From an uncultured Porphyromonadaceae bacterium (lineage in GTDB: Bacteria > Bacteroidota > Bacteroidia > Bacteroidales > Muribaculaceae): a stretch of DNA of 28,332 nt. Where the stretch lies: positions 1-28,332 of the forward strand of contig CABRGT010000019.1 of the NCBI GenBank assembly GCA_902470475.1, given 5' to 3'. A program made the position numbers and the translations under genes. Positions 7,651 to 16,250 of the stretch are shown here, piece after piece (position 1 is the stretch's first letter; each line of letters begins with the position of its first letter). The notes below the pieces were generated by a model. That model saw only the letters and a program-made list of their open reading frames with translations. It was not told the origin of the DNA and did no database searches.

Positions 7651-7679
7651 CAAAGTTACGAATTTTTTTTTGTTTGCAA
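7651..7679 (-). promoter_or_regulatory. Promoter for tRNA-Leu
   Basis: On the minus strand the -7 box TAACTTTG (7658-7651) matches the Bacteroidota consensus TAnnTTTG. TTG (7679-7677) lies 18 bases upstream as the -33 element. The tRNA 5' end is about 60 bases downstream. Confidence 0.6.
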
Positions 7680-7701
7680 GCGGTTTTGGATTTTTTTTTA
7701 C

Positions 7702-7709
7702 TATTTTTG
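7702..7709 (+). promoter_or_regulatory. Probable -7 box for rpiB
   Basis: TATTTTTG matches TAnnTTTG, about 80 bases upstream of the rpiB start. No -33 TTTG is found at the ideal distance (one at 7685-7688 is too close), so this is only moderately supported. Confidence 0.4.
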
Positions 7710-7789
7710 CAAAGATTTCTGCGTTTACCGGGAGTAAGTTGAACTTTTCGGTAGCGGAAATGATTGTGAATAGTAAAATTGTTACTATT

Positions 7790-8251
7790 ATGGAAGAAAA
7801 GAAATGTGTTGTGGGCATGTGCAGTGACCATGCCGGATATGAGCTCAAGGAGGCCGTAGAGGCGCATCTTGCGGAGCTGGGTTATGAATATAAGGATTTC
7901 GGCACGTACAGCGCCGAATCGTGCGATTATCCTGATTTTGCGCATCCGTGTGCGATGGCTGTCGAGAGCGGCGAATGCTATCCGGCAATCGCCATCTGCG
8001 GCACCGGCAACGGCATAGGCATGACGCTGAACAAGCATCAGGGTATCCGTGCGGCGCTGTGCTGGGAACCTGAGCTGGCAAGGCTGGCCCGTGCGCACAA
8101 CGATGCCAATGTTCTGGTGATGCCGGCGCGGTTTATATCCGTGGAGACGGCGATGAAGATTGTCGATGTGTTTATGTCGACTCCGTTCGATGGCGGCCGT
8201 CATGAACGTCGTGTCGAGAAGATTCCTGTCAAGGGATGTGGATGCGCCTGA
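7790..8251 (+). CDS. rpiB: Ribose-5-phosphate isomerase B
   Basis: Interconverts ribose 5-phosphate and ribulose 5-phosphate in the non-oxidative pentose phosphate pathway, in the cytoplasm. The 153-residue protein has the RpiB/LacAB pattern: CSDHAG with Asp13 and His14 near the N-terminus, the catalytic-Cys loop CGTGNGIGM (Cys70), and His103 in RAHNDANVL. The length is normal for the family. The frame stays open upstream through the tRNA gene, but similarity begins only at MEEKKCVVGMCSD, so the ATG at 7790 is chosen. An in-frame ATG at 7760 would add ten unsupported residues. It is transcribed divergently from tRNA-Leu. Confidence 0.95.
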   Translation: MEEKKCVVGMCSDHAGYELKEAVEAHLAELGYEYKDFGTYSAESCDYPDFAHPCAMAVESGECYPAIAICGTGNGIGMTLNKHQGIRAALCWEPELARLARAHNDANVLVMPARFISVETAMKIVDVFMSTPFDGGRHERRVEKIPVKGCGCA

Positions 8252-8305
8252 CAATCGGCAACGTGCAATGAAGAGTTAATAGATGCCTGATTAATAATTA
8301 AAATT

Positions 8306-8322
8306 GCGGGTAGCTCTCCCGC
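8306..8322 (+). other. Small hairpin in the leader of the lipoprotein gene
   Basis: GCGGG and CCCGC flank a 7-base loop, 18 bases before the ATG at 8340. There is no T-run. It could be a leader structure or chance. Confidence 0.3.
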
Positions 8323-8339
8323 TATGCTATATATTGGAT

Positions 8340-9137
8340 ATGAAGAAGATTATGAAAGGTGCTGTGGCTATGGCTGTGGCTTTGTGTGTGATGGCCGTCA
8401 TGGCTTCGTGCGGCGGCGGAGTGAATAAGGAGGAGCGGCTGCAGTCGGCAGCGCTGTCGCTCGACAGTGTGCTGGCTTCGTGTGAGGCTCCGGTGACGGC
8501 CGTCAAGGCCGTGGCGGACGGTACCGATATCCGTCTTGACGCCGTGGTGCGTGATTCGCTGATCCGTCTTGAGAGCGTCGGCGACGCGCTGATGAATTTT
8601 TATGTGGCACAGCAGGTGAAGCAGTCGCCTGCCAAGGTGTTCAACGAGGTCGTAAAGGCCGTCGAGGGTACCGGTGGATGTGTCGTGCTGTCGATAACCG
8701 ATATTTATGATTTCAAACGTGAGTACAAATATACCGGCGCTCAGCTTCGCAATCTCTACAAGGCGCTTCCGTCGCAGCTCGACGGCGGCAAAGTGAAGTC
8801 GGAGCTTTGCGAGATGCTTCAGCCGTCGCTGCCCAACCGGCCGGCATGGGCGCAGGCTCAGAGTGTGGACCTGTCGATAAAGAGCGGTTTTCTTACCTAC
8901 ACGGTGACTTTTGCCGATGACAGCAGTTTCGCCAAGTCAAAGCAGGGTCTGCTGACCGGACTCTATGAGAAGCCTCTGGCTCGTAGCTTCTCGTCGCTCG
9001 GATCGCTGAGCGACAGTTTCCTGGCCATGTGCCGCACACTCAGCATCGACGGTGTGCGTGTGGAATACAAGGCTGCTGCCGGCGGCAAGGAACTCGCACA
9101 GGCTTTCCCGTGGCGCTTTATCTTTGTGAATGAGTAA
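8340..9137 (+). CDS. Predicted lipoprotein, function unknown (265 aa)
   Basis: The N-terminus MKKIMKGAVAMAVALCV is a lipoprotein signal peptide ending at Cys24 (VMASC), followed by a Gly-rich tether (GGG). The mature part has no catalytic motif I can name. It is mixed alpha/beta in appearance and ends in aromatic residues (FPWRFIFVNE). A TTG 36 bases upstream keeps the frame open, but starting at the ATG gives a proper signal peptide. It lies 21 bases upstream of pepT on the same strand and may be co-transcribed with it. Attachment to the inner or outer membrane facing the periplasm is expected for this class. Confidence 0.8.
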   Translation: MKKIMKGAVAMAVALCVMAVMASCGGGVNKEERLQSAALSLDSVLASCEAPVTAVKAVADGTDIRLDAVVRDSLIRLESVGDALMNFYVAQQVKQSPAKVFNEVVKAVEGTGGCVVLSITDIYDFKREYKYTGAQLRNLYKALPSQLDGGKVKSELCEMLQPSLPNRPAWAQAQSVDLSIKSGFLTYTVTFADDSSFAKSKQGLLTGLYEKPLARSFSSLGSLSDSFLAMCRTLSIDGVRVEYKAAAGGKELAQAFPWRFIFVNE

Positions 9138-9158
9138 ATTCGGTAAAAACATAATGCA

Positions 9159-10394
9159 ATGATTACACTTGTTGATCGTTTTCTGGAGTATGTGAAATTC
9201 GATACCCAGAGTGATGAACTGACAAATCTGACGCCGTCGACTCCGGGTCAGATGATATTCGCACGCCATCTTAAGGACGAACTGGAGCGTATCGGCCTGT
9301 CTGACGTGACGCTCGACGACAACGACTACCTGATGGCCACCCTGCCCGGCAATCTTGACGGAGCGCAGGTTCCCACAGTAGGTTTTATAGCACACCTCGA
9401 CACATCGCCCGACATGTCCGGGCGGCATGTGTCGCCCCGGATTGTCGAGGATTACGACGGCGGCGATATCGTGCTCAACAAGGAGGCGGGTGTGGTACTC
9501 TCGCCGGCAGATTTTCCCGAACTGCTCGGCTACAAGGGGCAGCCGCTGATCGTCACTGACGGCAATACTCTGCTTGGTGCCGACGACAAGGCCGGTGTGG
9601 CCGAGATCGTCACCGCCATGGAATATCTGCTGGCGCATCCCGAGATCAAGCACGGTCCTGTGCGCGTAGCCTTCAATCCCGACGAAGAGATCGGTCGCGG
9701 CGCCCATAAGTTCGACGTGCCGGCGTTCGGGGCTGATTTCGGCTATACGATGGACGGCGGAGAAATCGGCGAGCTTGAATTCGAGAATTTCAACGCTGCC
9801 GTAGCCAAGGTCACCTTCAAGGGCCGTAATGTCCATCCCGGCTATGCCAAGCACAAGATGGTCAATTCGATGCGTATAGCCAACCAGTTCATGATAATGC
9901 TGCCGCGATGGGAGACTCCCGAGCATACCGAAGGCTACGAGGGCTTCTATCACCTTGTCGGCATGGAAGGCACCGTGGAGCAGACCACCCTTACATACAT
10001 CATCCGCGACCACGACCGCGATCGCTTCGAGCGCCGCAAGAAGGAGCTGGAACATCTGGCGCGCAAGATCAACAATGAGTTCCCTGCTTGCTGTGAGCTT
10101 GAGATCAACGACCAGTATTACAACATGCGCGAGAAGATCGAGCCGGTGATGTACATCATCGACATAGCCCGCCAGGCCATGGAGAATGTCGGTGTGACAC
10201 CCAAGGTGCAGCCGATCCGCGGCGGCACGGACGGTGCCCAGCTGTCGTTCAAGGGACTCCCCTGCCCCAACATCTTCGCCGGCGGCCTTAACTTCCACGG
10301 GCGCTACGAATTCGTGCCGATTCCTTCGATGGAAAAGGCTATGGACGTGATAATCGAGATCTGCCGTATTGTCGGCACGGGTCAGTTCAGGTGA
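9159..10394 (+). CDS. pepT: Peptidase T (tripeptide aminopeptidase, M20B)
   Basis: Removes the N-terminal residue from tripeptides in the cytoplasm, using two zinc ions. The 411-residue length is typical. Metal and catalytic motifs are HLDTSPD (His79, Asp81), LLGADDKAGV (Asp142) and NPDEEIGRG (Glu176/Glu177), with a further conserved stretch DGGEIGELEFENFNAA before the dimerisation domain. The gene overlaps miaA by four bases (GTGA), so the two are translationally coupled. Confidence 0.97.
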   Translation: MITLVDRFLEYVKFDTQSDELTNLTPSTPGQMIFARHLKDELERIGLSDVTLDDNDYLMATLPGNLDGAQVPTVGFIAHLDTSPDMSGRHVSPRIVEDYDGGDIVLNKEAGVVLSPADFPELLGYKGQPLIVTDGNTLLGADDKAGVAEIVTAMEYLLAHPEIKHGPVRVAFNPDEEIGRGAHKFDVPAFGADFGYTMDGGEIGELEFENFNAAVAKVTFKGRNVHPGYAKHKMVNSMRIANQFMIMLPRWETPEHTEGYEGFYHLVGMEGTVEQTTLTYIIRDHDRDRFERRKKELEHLARKINNEFPACCELEINDQYYNMREKIEPVMYIIDIARQAMENVGVTPKVQPIRGGTDGAQLSFKGLPCPNIFAGGLNFHGRYEFVPIPSMEKAMDVIIEICRIVGTGQFR

Positions 10395-11305
10395 ATCCCT
10401 CCCGACCACTGCTTATAGTCATCACAGGGCCGACTGCTTCGGGTAAGTCGGCCCTGGCTGTCGATGTCGCCTCCCGGCTGGGCTGCGATATTGTATCGGC
10501 CGATTCGCGTCAGATCTACCGTGGTATCCCGATAGGCACGGCCGCCCCTGTTCCGGCAGAACTTGCGGCTGTCCGTCATCATTTTGTGGGCGTTCTGGAA
10601 CTTGACGAATACTATAGTGCGGCCCGCTACGAATCAGAGGCCGTGGAGCTGCTCGGGCGGCTTTTCTGTCATAGCGATGTGGCCGTGATGTGTGGCGGAT
10701 CGATGATGTACGTCGACTCCGTGACCGAGGGCATCGACCGGTTGCCCGATATCAGCGACGCTACCCGGGCACGGGTGCGTGAACTTTACGAAAGCAGCGG
10801 CCTCGACGCACTGGTGGCGTGGCTCGAGACCATCGATCCGGAATACGTCGCGGAGGCCGATCTCCGGAATCCGCGTCGCGTGGCCCATGCCATAGAGATC
10901 ACGCTCGAGGCCGGACAGCCATACAGCACGCTCCGCGGCCGCAGGAATGCCAACCGTCCTTTTGATGTGGTGAAAGTAGCCGTCGGCATGCCGCGCGACC
11001 GGCTTTTCGACCGCATAAACCGGCGTGTCGGCGCCATGATGGAGGCCGGGTTGCTCGAGGAGGCGCGCCGTGTGTATCCGTTGCGACATCTCAACTCGCT
11101 CAACACGGTCGGATACAAGGAGCTGTTCGCGTACTTCGACGGCGAGATGCCGCTCGACGTAGCCGTGGCGCGCATCGCAAAGAACACACGCGTCTACGCC
11201 AAGAATCAGCTTACGTGGCTCTCCAGACCATCTGTAAGGCCGGCAATGTGGCTGCCGGAGGATTCCACCGCTTCGGATGTCCTTCGCGTCGCAGGACGCC
11301 TTTAA
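10391..11305 (+). CDS. miaA: tRNA dimethylallyltransferase
   Basis: Transfers the dimethylallyl group of DMAPP to N6 of A37 in tRNAs that read U-starting codons. The P-loop GPTASGKS spans residues 13-20. The DSRQIYRG motif (about 38-45) holds the base-recognition Asp, and GGSMMYVDSVTEGI and VGYKELF are further family signatures. The 304-residue length is normal. The start is GTG at 10391, overlapping the pepT stop as GTGA; no ATG lies closer to the P-loop. It converges on the operon that ends at 11340. Confidence 0.96.
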   Translation: MNPSRPLLIVITGPTASGKSALAVDVASRLGCDIVSADSRQIYRGIPIGTAAPVPAELAAVRHHFVGVLELDEYYSAARYESEAVELLGRLFCHSDVAVMCGGSMMYVDSVTEGIDRLPDISDATRARVRELYESSGLDALVAWLETIDPEYVAEADLRNPRRVAHAIEITLEAGQPYSTLRGRRNANRPFDVVKVAVGMPRDRLFDRINRRVGAMMEAGLLEEARRVYPLRHLNSLNTVGYKELFAYFDGEMPLDVAVARIAKNTRVYAKNQLTWLSRPSVRPAMWLPEDSTASDVLRVAGRL

Positions 11306-11339
11306 ATGCGATTTAGACCAATCCCCTGCCCTCGCTGTG

Positions 11340-12386
11340 TCAGTGCGCGAGGGTGAGAGTCACTTTCTCGGGCGTGACAGTGAGTGTCGCTTCCGAGGAT
11401 TCGATCAGCGGGATGTTGTGGTCGACGTGTCCCACCGGTACTCCGAATGCTATCGGATAGTCGTAGTCCTTCACGAGGTCGTGGATCATGTCTTCCATGC
11501 GCTTGTGATTTTCGTCGGACTTGTACTCGGTGAACTGGCCTATGATCAGCCCTTTGAGATTAGGCAGGATGCCGCTGAGTTTCAGCTGGTAGAGAATGCG
11601 CTCCACTTTGTATATAGGCTCAGAGACATCCTCTATGAACAGGATCGATCCCGGACGGATGATGTCGAACGGTGTGTTGATAAGGTCGGCTATCACGGCC
11701 AGATTGCCGCCTAAGAGGCGTCCGGTCGCGGTCCCAGTGTGGTTGTACTTGTCCGGTGCGAAGGTGTACGAGGGCATCTCGCCGCGCAGAATCCCGAAGA
11801 GCATTTTGTTGTCCGGATCATCGGCGCCGAGCATTATCTGCTTGGCCATCGAGGCGTGGATGCTTGCGATGTTGTTGGATGCCATCAGTGCGTGCAGTGC
11901 GGAGATGTCGCTGAAACCTATGATCCATTTCGGGTCGTCCTTAAGCGGCAGGGCCGCCAGACGGTCGAGATTGTGGACCACGCCGTATCCGCCACGGCTG
12001 CATAATATGGCGCGCACGGTCGTGTCGGTGAGGGCGGCCTGCATATCGGCGAAGCGTTCGTCGTGCGTGCCGCTGAAATGGCCGTTGCGGCCGAAAGCAT
12101 GCGGATATATCACCGGCTCATAACCCTGGCCGCGTATGACTTCGGCGGCTTTCTCCACGATGGCCCGGTCAATTGGCCCTGCGGGCGATACGATGGCTAT
12201 CCGGTCGCCGCGTTTCAGAGGCCGCGGATATGTGATTTCCCCCTGAGGCTCGGCCGTGGCGGGCGCTACTGTCACCGCAACGGGTGCCGTTGCGGCGGTG
12301 TCGGTGGTTTTACTGCTGCAATTGACCATAAGGATGAAGCTGAACAAAGTTATGATTGCTGTGACGAGGATGCGATATATTTTCAT
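11340..12386 (-). CDS. S66-family LD-carboxypeptidase-like lipoprotein
   Basis: The family (LdcA/MccF) cleaves L,D bonds in recycled muropeptides or related amide bonds. Signature stretches are IVSPAGP, CSRGGYG, GFSDISALH, GRLLGGNLAVI, LFIEDVSEPIYKVER (triad Glu) and GVPVGHVDHNIPL (triad His). Unlike cytoplasmic LdcA, it begins with a lipoprotein signal: MKIYRILVTAIITLFSF and a lipobox ending LMVNC, then a Thr/Ala/Pro-rich linker, so it likely acts in the periplasm. The start at 12386 overlaps the RNA methyltransferase stop as ATGA, excluding the longer frame opening at 12428. I did not assign the nucleophilic serine: the residue after GGYG is Val. Confidence 0.88.
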   Translation of the reverse strand: MKIYRILVTAIITLFSFILMVNCSSKTTDTAATAPVAVTVAPATAEPQGEITYPRPLKRGDRIAIVSPAGPIDRAIVEKAAEVIRGQGYEPVIYPHAFGRNGHFSGTHDERFADMQAALTDTTVRAILCSRGGYGVVHNLDRLAALPLKDDPKWIIGFSDISALHALMASNNIASIHASMAKQIMLGADDPDNKMLFGILRGEMPSYTFAPDKYNHTGTATGRLLGGNLAVIADLINTPFDIIRPGSILFIEDVSEPIYKVERILYQLKLSGILPNLKGLIIGQFTEYKSDENHKRMEDMIHDLVKDYDYPIAFGVPVGHVDHNIPLIESSEATLTVTPEKVTLTLAH

Positions 12387-12928
12387 TTTGAGAGAGAGGA
12401 GAGTGAGAGGTGACTGTAAAAATGCCATATGGCGATTGCCGTGGATACGGCTACGTTGAGTGAGTGCTTGGTACCGCTCTGCGGAATCTCAAGGCAGATG
12501 TCGCATGCGTCCACAATGTCCTGTGCCACGCCGTCGACCTCATGACCGGCCACGAATGCATACCGCTCCGCCGGGTCCGGCGTGAACTTGTCGAGCGCCA
12601 CAGAACCGTTGACCTGTTCGAGACAGCACATGGTATAGCCTTCCGTGCGGAGGGCTTCGACGGCCTCTGCAGTGGTCGGATAGTAGACCCAGTCGACAGA
12701 TTCTTCGGCTCCGAGCGCCGTCTTGTGGATCTCGGCCGACGGTGGTGTCTGCGAAATGCCGCAGAGCACCAGCCGCTCGACGGCAAATCCGTCGCAGGTA
12801 CGGAAAATCGAACCTATGTTATTGAGTGACCGCACATTGTCGAGTACCACTGTGAGCGGTAATTTGGGCGCGTCGCGGAAGTCCTCGACCGATAGTCGGT
12901 TCATGTCCCAGATTGTCTTTTTCTTCAT
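12383..12928 (-). CDS. SpoU/TrmH-family RNA 2'-O-methyltransferase
   Basis: A 181-residue SPOUT protein without an added RNA-binding domain. The three motifs are visible: motif 1 LDNVRSLNNIGSIFRTCDG, motif 2 VAGHEVDGV, and motif 3 IPQSGTKHSLNVAVSTAIA, which forms the trefoil-knot SAM site. It probably methylates a ribose in tRNA or rRNA; the substrate cannot be told from sequence. It overlaps both neighbours as ATGA, so it is firmly inside the operon. Confidence 0.92.
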   Translation of the reverse strand: MKKKTIWDMNRLSVEDFRDAPKLPLTVVLDNVRSLNNIGSIFRTCDGFAVERLVLCGISQTPPSAEIHKTALGAEESVDWVYYPTTAEAVEALRTEGYTMCCLEQVNGSVALDKFTPDPAERYAFVAGHEVDGVAQDIVDACDICLEIPQSGTKHSLNVAVSTAIAIWHFYSHLSLSSLSK

Positions 12929-13569
12929 TTTGCGGCAGGTTTTATGCGTATCAGTGTGAGGCCGTCGCGCAGGGGGATGATCACCTTCTCGACGTCGGCG
13001 TCTTCGGCCACGAGGCGGTTGAAAGAGTCAACGCCGCGTGTCTGCGCGTCGTGATTTGCTTCCGGTTCGAGCACCTTGCCGCTCCATAGTGTGTTGTCGG
13101 CCAATATGTAGCCGCCCGGCGCCACGAGCGGCTTGATCATCCGGTAATAGTCGGAATATTGTCGCTTGTTGGCATCAATATAGACCAGATCCCAGGGAGT
13201 TTCCGAAATCTGCGGCACAAGGTTCATGGCGTCGCCGATGTGCAGGTGTATGTCGGCGGCACGGTCAGACGCGGCGAACAGAGCTGTCAGCTCCGGTTCA
13301 GCCTCGTCGTCGATCTCTACGGTGTGGATTTCGGCGTCGGCAGGCATTCCTTCGGCGAAACACAGCGTCGAGTAGCCGCTGAAAGTGCCCAGTTCCAGGA
13401 TACGTTTCGGCCGGATCATGGCCGTGAGCATCTTCAGCAGGCGTCCCTGCACGGGTTCACAGCACATGCGCGGATAAAGCCGGGTCAGATGTGTGTGGCG
13501 GTACAGCCGCGCGAGCTCCGGCGGCTGTTGATCGCTGTATCGTGTTACGTATTCGTCAATATCGGTCAT
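12925..13569 (-). CDS. SAM-dependent O-methyltransferase (CCoAOMT/tRNA-MT-like)
   Basis: The 214-residue protein has the Rossmann motif ILELGTFSGYSTL, the acidic end of strand 2 (HTVEIDDE), the metal-binding-type motif DLVYIDANKRQYSDYY and ILADNTLWSGKV, as in the class that includes catechol O-methyltransferases and the bacterial tRNA hydroxyuridine methyltransferase TrmR. The frame is open upstream to 13659, but those codons overlap the small membrane protein; the ATG at 13569 lies 2 bases after its stop and matches the family N-terminus. The substrate is unknown. A tRNA target would fit its SpoU neighbour. Confidence 0.88.
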   Translation of the reverse strand: MTDIDEYVTRYSDQQPPELARLYRHTHLTRLYPRMCCEPVQGRLLKMLTAMIRPKRILELGTFSGYSTLCFAEGMPADAEIHTVEIDDEAEPELTALFAASDRAADIHLHIGDAMNLVPQISETPWDLVYIDANKRQYSDYYRMIKPLVAPGGYILADNTLWSGKVLEPEANHDAQTRGVDSFNRLVAEDADVEKVIIPLRDGLTLIRIKPAAK

Positions 13570-13571
13570 GG

Positions 13572-13826
13572 TCAGGCTAAAATAAGGAGAATGTCGGTCA
13601 GCACCATCAGTGCGACAAGTATCCAGGCAACAGTCTGGCGCTGGCGGTAGCACAGGCACGCCAGCCCTCCGGCGAGGATGATATAAACAGGATATAGCCA
13701 GCTCATCACGGGTGTGTCAGTGTCGTAGGCCAGGCGCAGCACAGAGTCTGCGCGGGCTGTCAGAAGCACCATCGGCACGGCCGCGGCGATAACTGTCAGA
13801 ATGAACCATACGGGCGGCCGCTTCAT
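13572..13826 (-). CDS. Small membrane protein, function unknown (84 aa)
   Basis: Three hydrophobic segments span most of the protein (starting WFILTVIAAAVPMVLL, then WLYPVYIILAGGLACL, then VAWILVALMVLTDILLI), giving an inner-membrane protein with short loops and no recognisable motif. Its start overlaps the epimerase stop as ATGA and its stop lies 2 bases before the O-methyltransferase start. This tight packing is the main evidence that it is real. Confidence 0.75.
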   Translation of the reverse strand: MKRPPVWFILTVIAAAVPMVLLTARADSVLRLAYDTDTPVMSWLYPVYIILAGGLACLCYRQRQTVAWILVALMVLTDILLILA

Positions 13827-14869
13827 TTCCGTACTCCTTTCTTTGCCGCATCTTTCTCGGCCTTATATGCGCGGACCGTTTCCGCAATGCCGCGTTCAAG
13901 CGGAAAATCGATATGGAATCCGAAGTCGCGTTTGGCGTCCGACACATCGCACGACCAGTTGCGCTGCTTCATGATCACATATTTGTCGCGGTTGAGCGTC
14001 GAGGCCTGTCGCTTGGCGGCAGCGATCTTTTCCGCTACGGTCGAAGCGGCGTAGACGGCCCACAGCGGCAGCTTCAGCGGTATCACCCATTTCACGCCCA
14101 GCTCGCGTGCTACCATGGCGCGGAATTCTTTCTGCGGGTATGCGCGGTCCTCGCTGATGATGTATTTTTTATGTATGGTGCCGTCGGCGGCAAGTGCGTC
14201 GAACATGGCGCCGACCAGGTCGTCGACGTAGATGAATGTGAGCAGCTGACGCCGGTACCCTACCCCGAAGTCGAAATGCGAGTCGATGCTCTTGATCATC
14301 ATCAGATAATCCTTTTCATGCGGGCCGTAGACACCCGTTGGCCGGAAAATTATCCACGGGAAGTCGGGCAGTGTTTCCAGGAAGGTCTCGGTCTTGATTT
14401 TCGACAGTCCGTAGCGTGTGTTCGGGTTCGGCGCGGTGCGCGAGTCGATGGGCGCGTAGGTTTTCTCGTCGGCTGCTCCGAGAGCGCTCAGCGAACTCAT
14501 GTACAGAAATTTCTCCGGCACCATGTCGTTGTCGATAAGAATGTTGACGAAAGTGCGCGGATACAGGAAGTTGATTAGGTTGAAATCGGCGAAATTGGCG
14601 CACTTGGTCGCGCCAAGATTCCAGATTATATAGTCCCAGCGGCCCGCGGCCGGAACCGTGCGCCGCAGTTCGGCGCCCACGGCGTCGGGGTTATCGTAGT
14701 CGAGGACCACGAACTTGAGGCGTCCGTCAGTCAGGTATCGGCGCGAGGTCGATTCGCGCACACCCACCCATGTGTCGTAGCCACGTCGCAGGGCCTCGGC
14801 TGCAATAAATCCGCCGATGAATCCTCCGGCACCCACGATCAGTATCGTTTTTCCCGTTTTTACTTCCAT
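13823..14869 (-). CDS. NAD-dependent epimerase/dehydratase (extended SDR)
   Basis: The N-terminal Rossmann motif GAGGFIGGF (13-21), the SSLSA strand, and the catalytic YxxxK as YGLSK place it in the extended SDR family that modifies nucleotide sugars or related substrates. RPTGVYGP is the usual cofactor/substrate-loop motif. The 348-residue length is normal. The substrate is unknown. It sits 2 bases after the glycosyltransferase gene, which suggests a shared role in a glycan or glycolipid. Confidence 0.9.
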   Translation of the reverse strand: MEVKTGKTILIVGAGGFIGGFIAAEALRRGYDTWVGVRESTSRRYLTDGRLKFVVLDYDNPDAVGAELRRTVPAAGRWDYIIWNLGATKCANFADFNLINFLYPRTFVNILIDNDMVPEKFLYMSSLSALGAADEKTYAPIDSRTAPNPNTRYGLSKIKTETFLETLPDFPWIIFRPTGVYGPHEKDYLMMIKSIDSHFDFGVGYRRQLLTFIYVDDLVGAMFDALAADGTIHKKYIISEDRAYPQKEFRAMVARELGVKWVIPLKLPLWAVYAASTVAEKIAAAKRQASTLNRDKYVIMKQRNWSCDVSDAKRDFGFHIDFPLERGIAETVRAYKAEKDAAKKGVRK

Positions 14870-14871
14870 GA

Positions 14872-16038
14872 TTATTTGATATTCTTGAGAGAGTAGTCCA
14901 GTATAGCTTTATTGTAGGTCGCCATCAGTGCCGACGCGAAGTCCTTTGGATTGAAGCGGCGCACATAGCGGCGGCCGGCTTCGGCCATGCGGTCGCGTAC
15001 ATAGGCCTTGTCAAGGATGTTGCGGGCCGCTTCAATGTAGCCCCGCACATCGTCTGGATCGACATATACCCCACCCGGCCCACCGGCCTCCTCGAGGCAT
15101 GAGCCCGTACATGCCACAACAGGCGTCCCGACGGTGATGGATTCCACCACGGGCAGTCCGAAACCTTCGTAGCGTGATGTATATGATGACAGTTCAGCAG
15201 CGGCGTAGAGGGACGGAAGGTCGGCGAACGGCACGCTCTCGAGCCAGCGCACGCGGTCGCCCAGGCGCAGACGCTCGATTTCGGCTCGTACCTCGGGTCC
15301 GTAACGTCGGTCGGGCCGTCCGGCGATCACCAGCGTCACGTCCTGGGGCAGCCCTTCCATGGCTCTTACGGCAAGAAGCTGGTTCTTGCGGCTTTGTACC
15401 GTTCCCACAGTCAGTATGTAGCGTCCGTGCAGACCGTAGGAGTCACGCACGCGCTTGCGTTCGTCGTAAGTGACTGGTCTGCCGAAAGCCGGGTCGACAC
15501 CCTGATAGATCACGTCGATCCGTGCCGGATCCACCTTCCAGTCGGCTACGATGTCGGCTTTGGTTCGCTCGCTGATGGCGATGATGCGGTCGGCCTTGCG
15601 GGCAGCGTGGCCGTATTTCAGGTCATACAGCCGCCGGTCTATAGCCGAATAGTCTCCTGGGATGCGGCGCCAGATCAGATCGTGGATGGTCACCACCGAT
15701 GCGCAGGGCATCGGCGCGAGCGGTATCTCGTTGCTCAGGCCGTGGTACAGGTCGATGTTGTCCGTGGCCAGATCGCCGCAGATGACTGCGCTTCGCCAGG
15801 CAGCCGCCAGGCGGCTCCATAGGCCGCCCGGGACTTTCACCTCGACATTTTCGCGCATCAGCAACTGTTCGAGGCGTGGATTCTCGCGTTCGCGCGGCGT
15901 GTACAGCACGTAGGTGTTGGCCGGATACATTCCGGCCATGGTCCCTGCCACGAGCCGGCTGTAGTTGCCCAGTCCGGTCATGTTGTTGAACGCGCGCTTG
16001 GCATCGTAACCTATCTTTATTCCGGTATCTTTTTTCAT
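14872..16038 (-). CDS. GT4-family glycosyltransferase
   Basis: A GT-B protein of 388 residues. The N-terminal half has GYDAKRAFNNMTGLGNYSR, a common opening of mannosyltransferase-like GT4 enzymes, then HDLIWRRIPGDY. The C-terminal half has GTVQSRKNQ and the nucleotide-sugar motif SRYEGFGLPVVES with the EX7E-type glutamates. The frame is open to 16134, but those codons are not conserved-looking and lie above the promoter, so the ATG at 16038 is chosen. It is the first gene of a six-gene operon. The acceptor and donor sugars are unknown. Confidence 0.92.
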   Translation of the reverse strand: MKKDTGIKIGYDAKRAFNNMTGLGNYSRLVAGTMAGMYPANTYVLYTPRERENPRLEQLLMRENVEVKVPGGLWSRLAAAWRSAVICGDLATDNIDLYHGLSNEIPLAPMPCASVVTIHDLIWRRIPGDYSAIDRRLYDLKYGHAARKADRIIAISERTKADIVADWKVDPARIDVIYQGVDPAFGRPVTYDERKRVRDSYGLHGRYILTVGTVQSRKNQLLAVRAMEGLPQDVTLVIAGRPDRRYGPEVRAEIERLRLGDRVRWLESVPFADLPSLYAAAELSSYTSRYEGFGLPVVESITVGTPVVACTGSCLEEAGGPGGVYVDPDDVRGYIEAARNILDKAYVRDRMAEAGRRYVRRFNPKDFASALMATYNKAILDYSLKNIK

Positions 16039-16047
16039 TTTCGAGCG

Positions 16048-16079
16048 TAAAGTTAACAATTCTCGGGCGAATTTGCCAA
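16048..16079 (-). promoter_or_regulatory. Promoter of the glycosyltransferase operon
   Basis: On the minus strand TTGG (16079-16076) and TAACTTTA (16055-16048) are 20 bases apart, matching TTTG-N19/20-TAnnTTTG with one change in each box. Transcription would begin only a few bases before the ATG at 16038, giving an almost leaderless mRNA. Confidence 0.45.
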
Positions 16080-16214
16080 CACTCCTTGTTCCCGCTTTCG
16101 GCACATCGGTCTGCGGATGAAGTCCATAGCTCATGCGATATGGTTACAAGCGATTGAGATTTAGCCTATTGGACTGTTAAAGTGGTATATGAACCTTCTT
16201 TCAAATAAATTCGT

Positions 16215-16222
16215 TAATTTTG
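16215..16222 (+). promoter_or_regulatory. -7 box of the DXS-like gene
   Basis: TAATTTTG matches TAnnTTTG exactly and lies 28 bases before the ATG at 16251. No clear -33 TTG is seen at the right distance. The rest of 16080-16214 holds no gene I can support. Confidence 0.55.
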
Positions 16223-16250
16223 CATCGACATAAAACCATTCTCATAACGT

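Noticed and set aside
7508..7789. Open frame extending rpiB upstream by 94 codons
   Set aside because: It runs through the tRNA-Leu gene in antisense and has no RpiB similarity; the family N-terminus starts at 7790.
8937..10409. 490-codon minus-strand ORF
   Set aside because: It is antisense to pepT, whose catalytic motifs are certain. It is a by-product of high G+C codon use.
11329..11353. Hairpin CCCTCGC/GCGAGGG between miaA and the S66 peptidase gene
   Set aside because: It has a 7-bp stem with an 11-base loop, no T-run on either side, and overlaps the end of a coding region. It is too weak to call a terminator.
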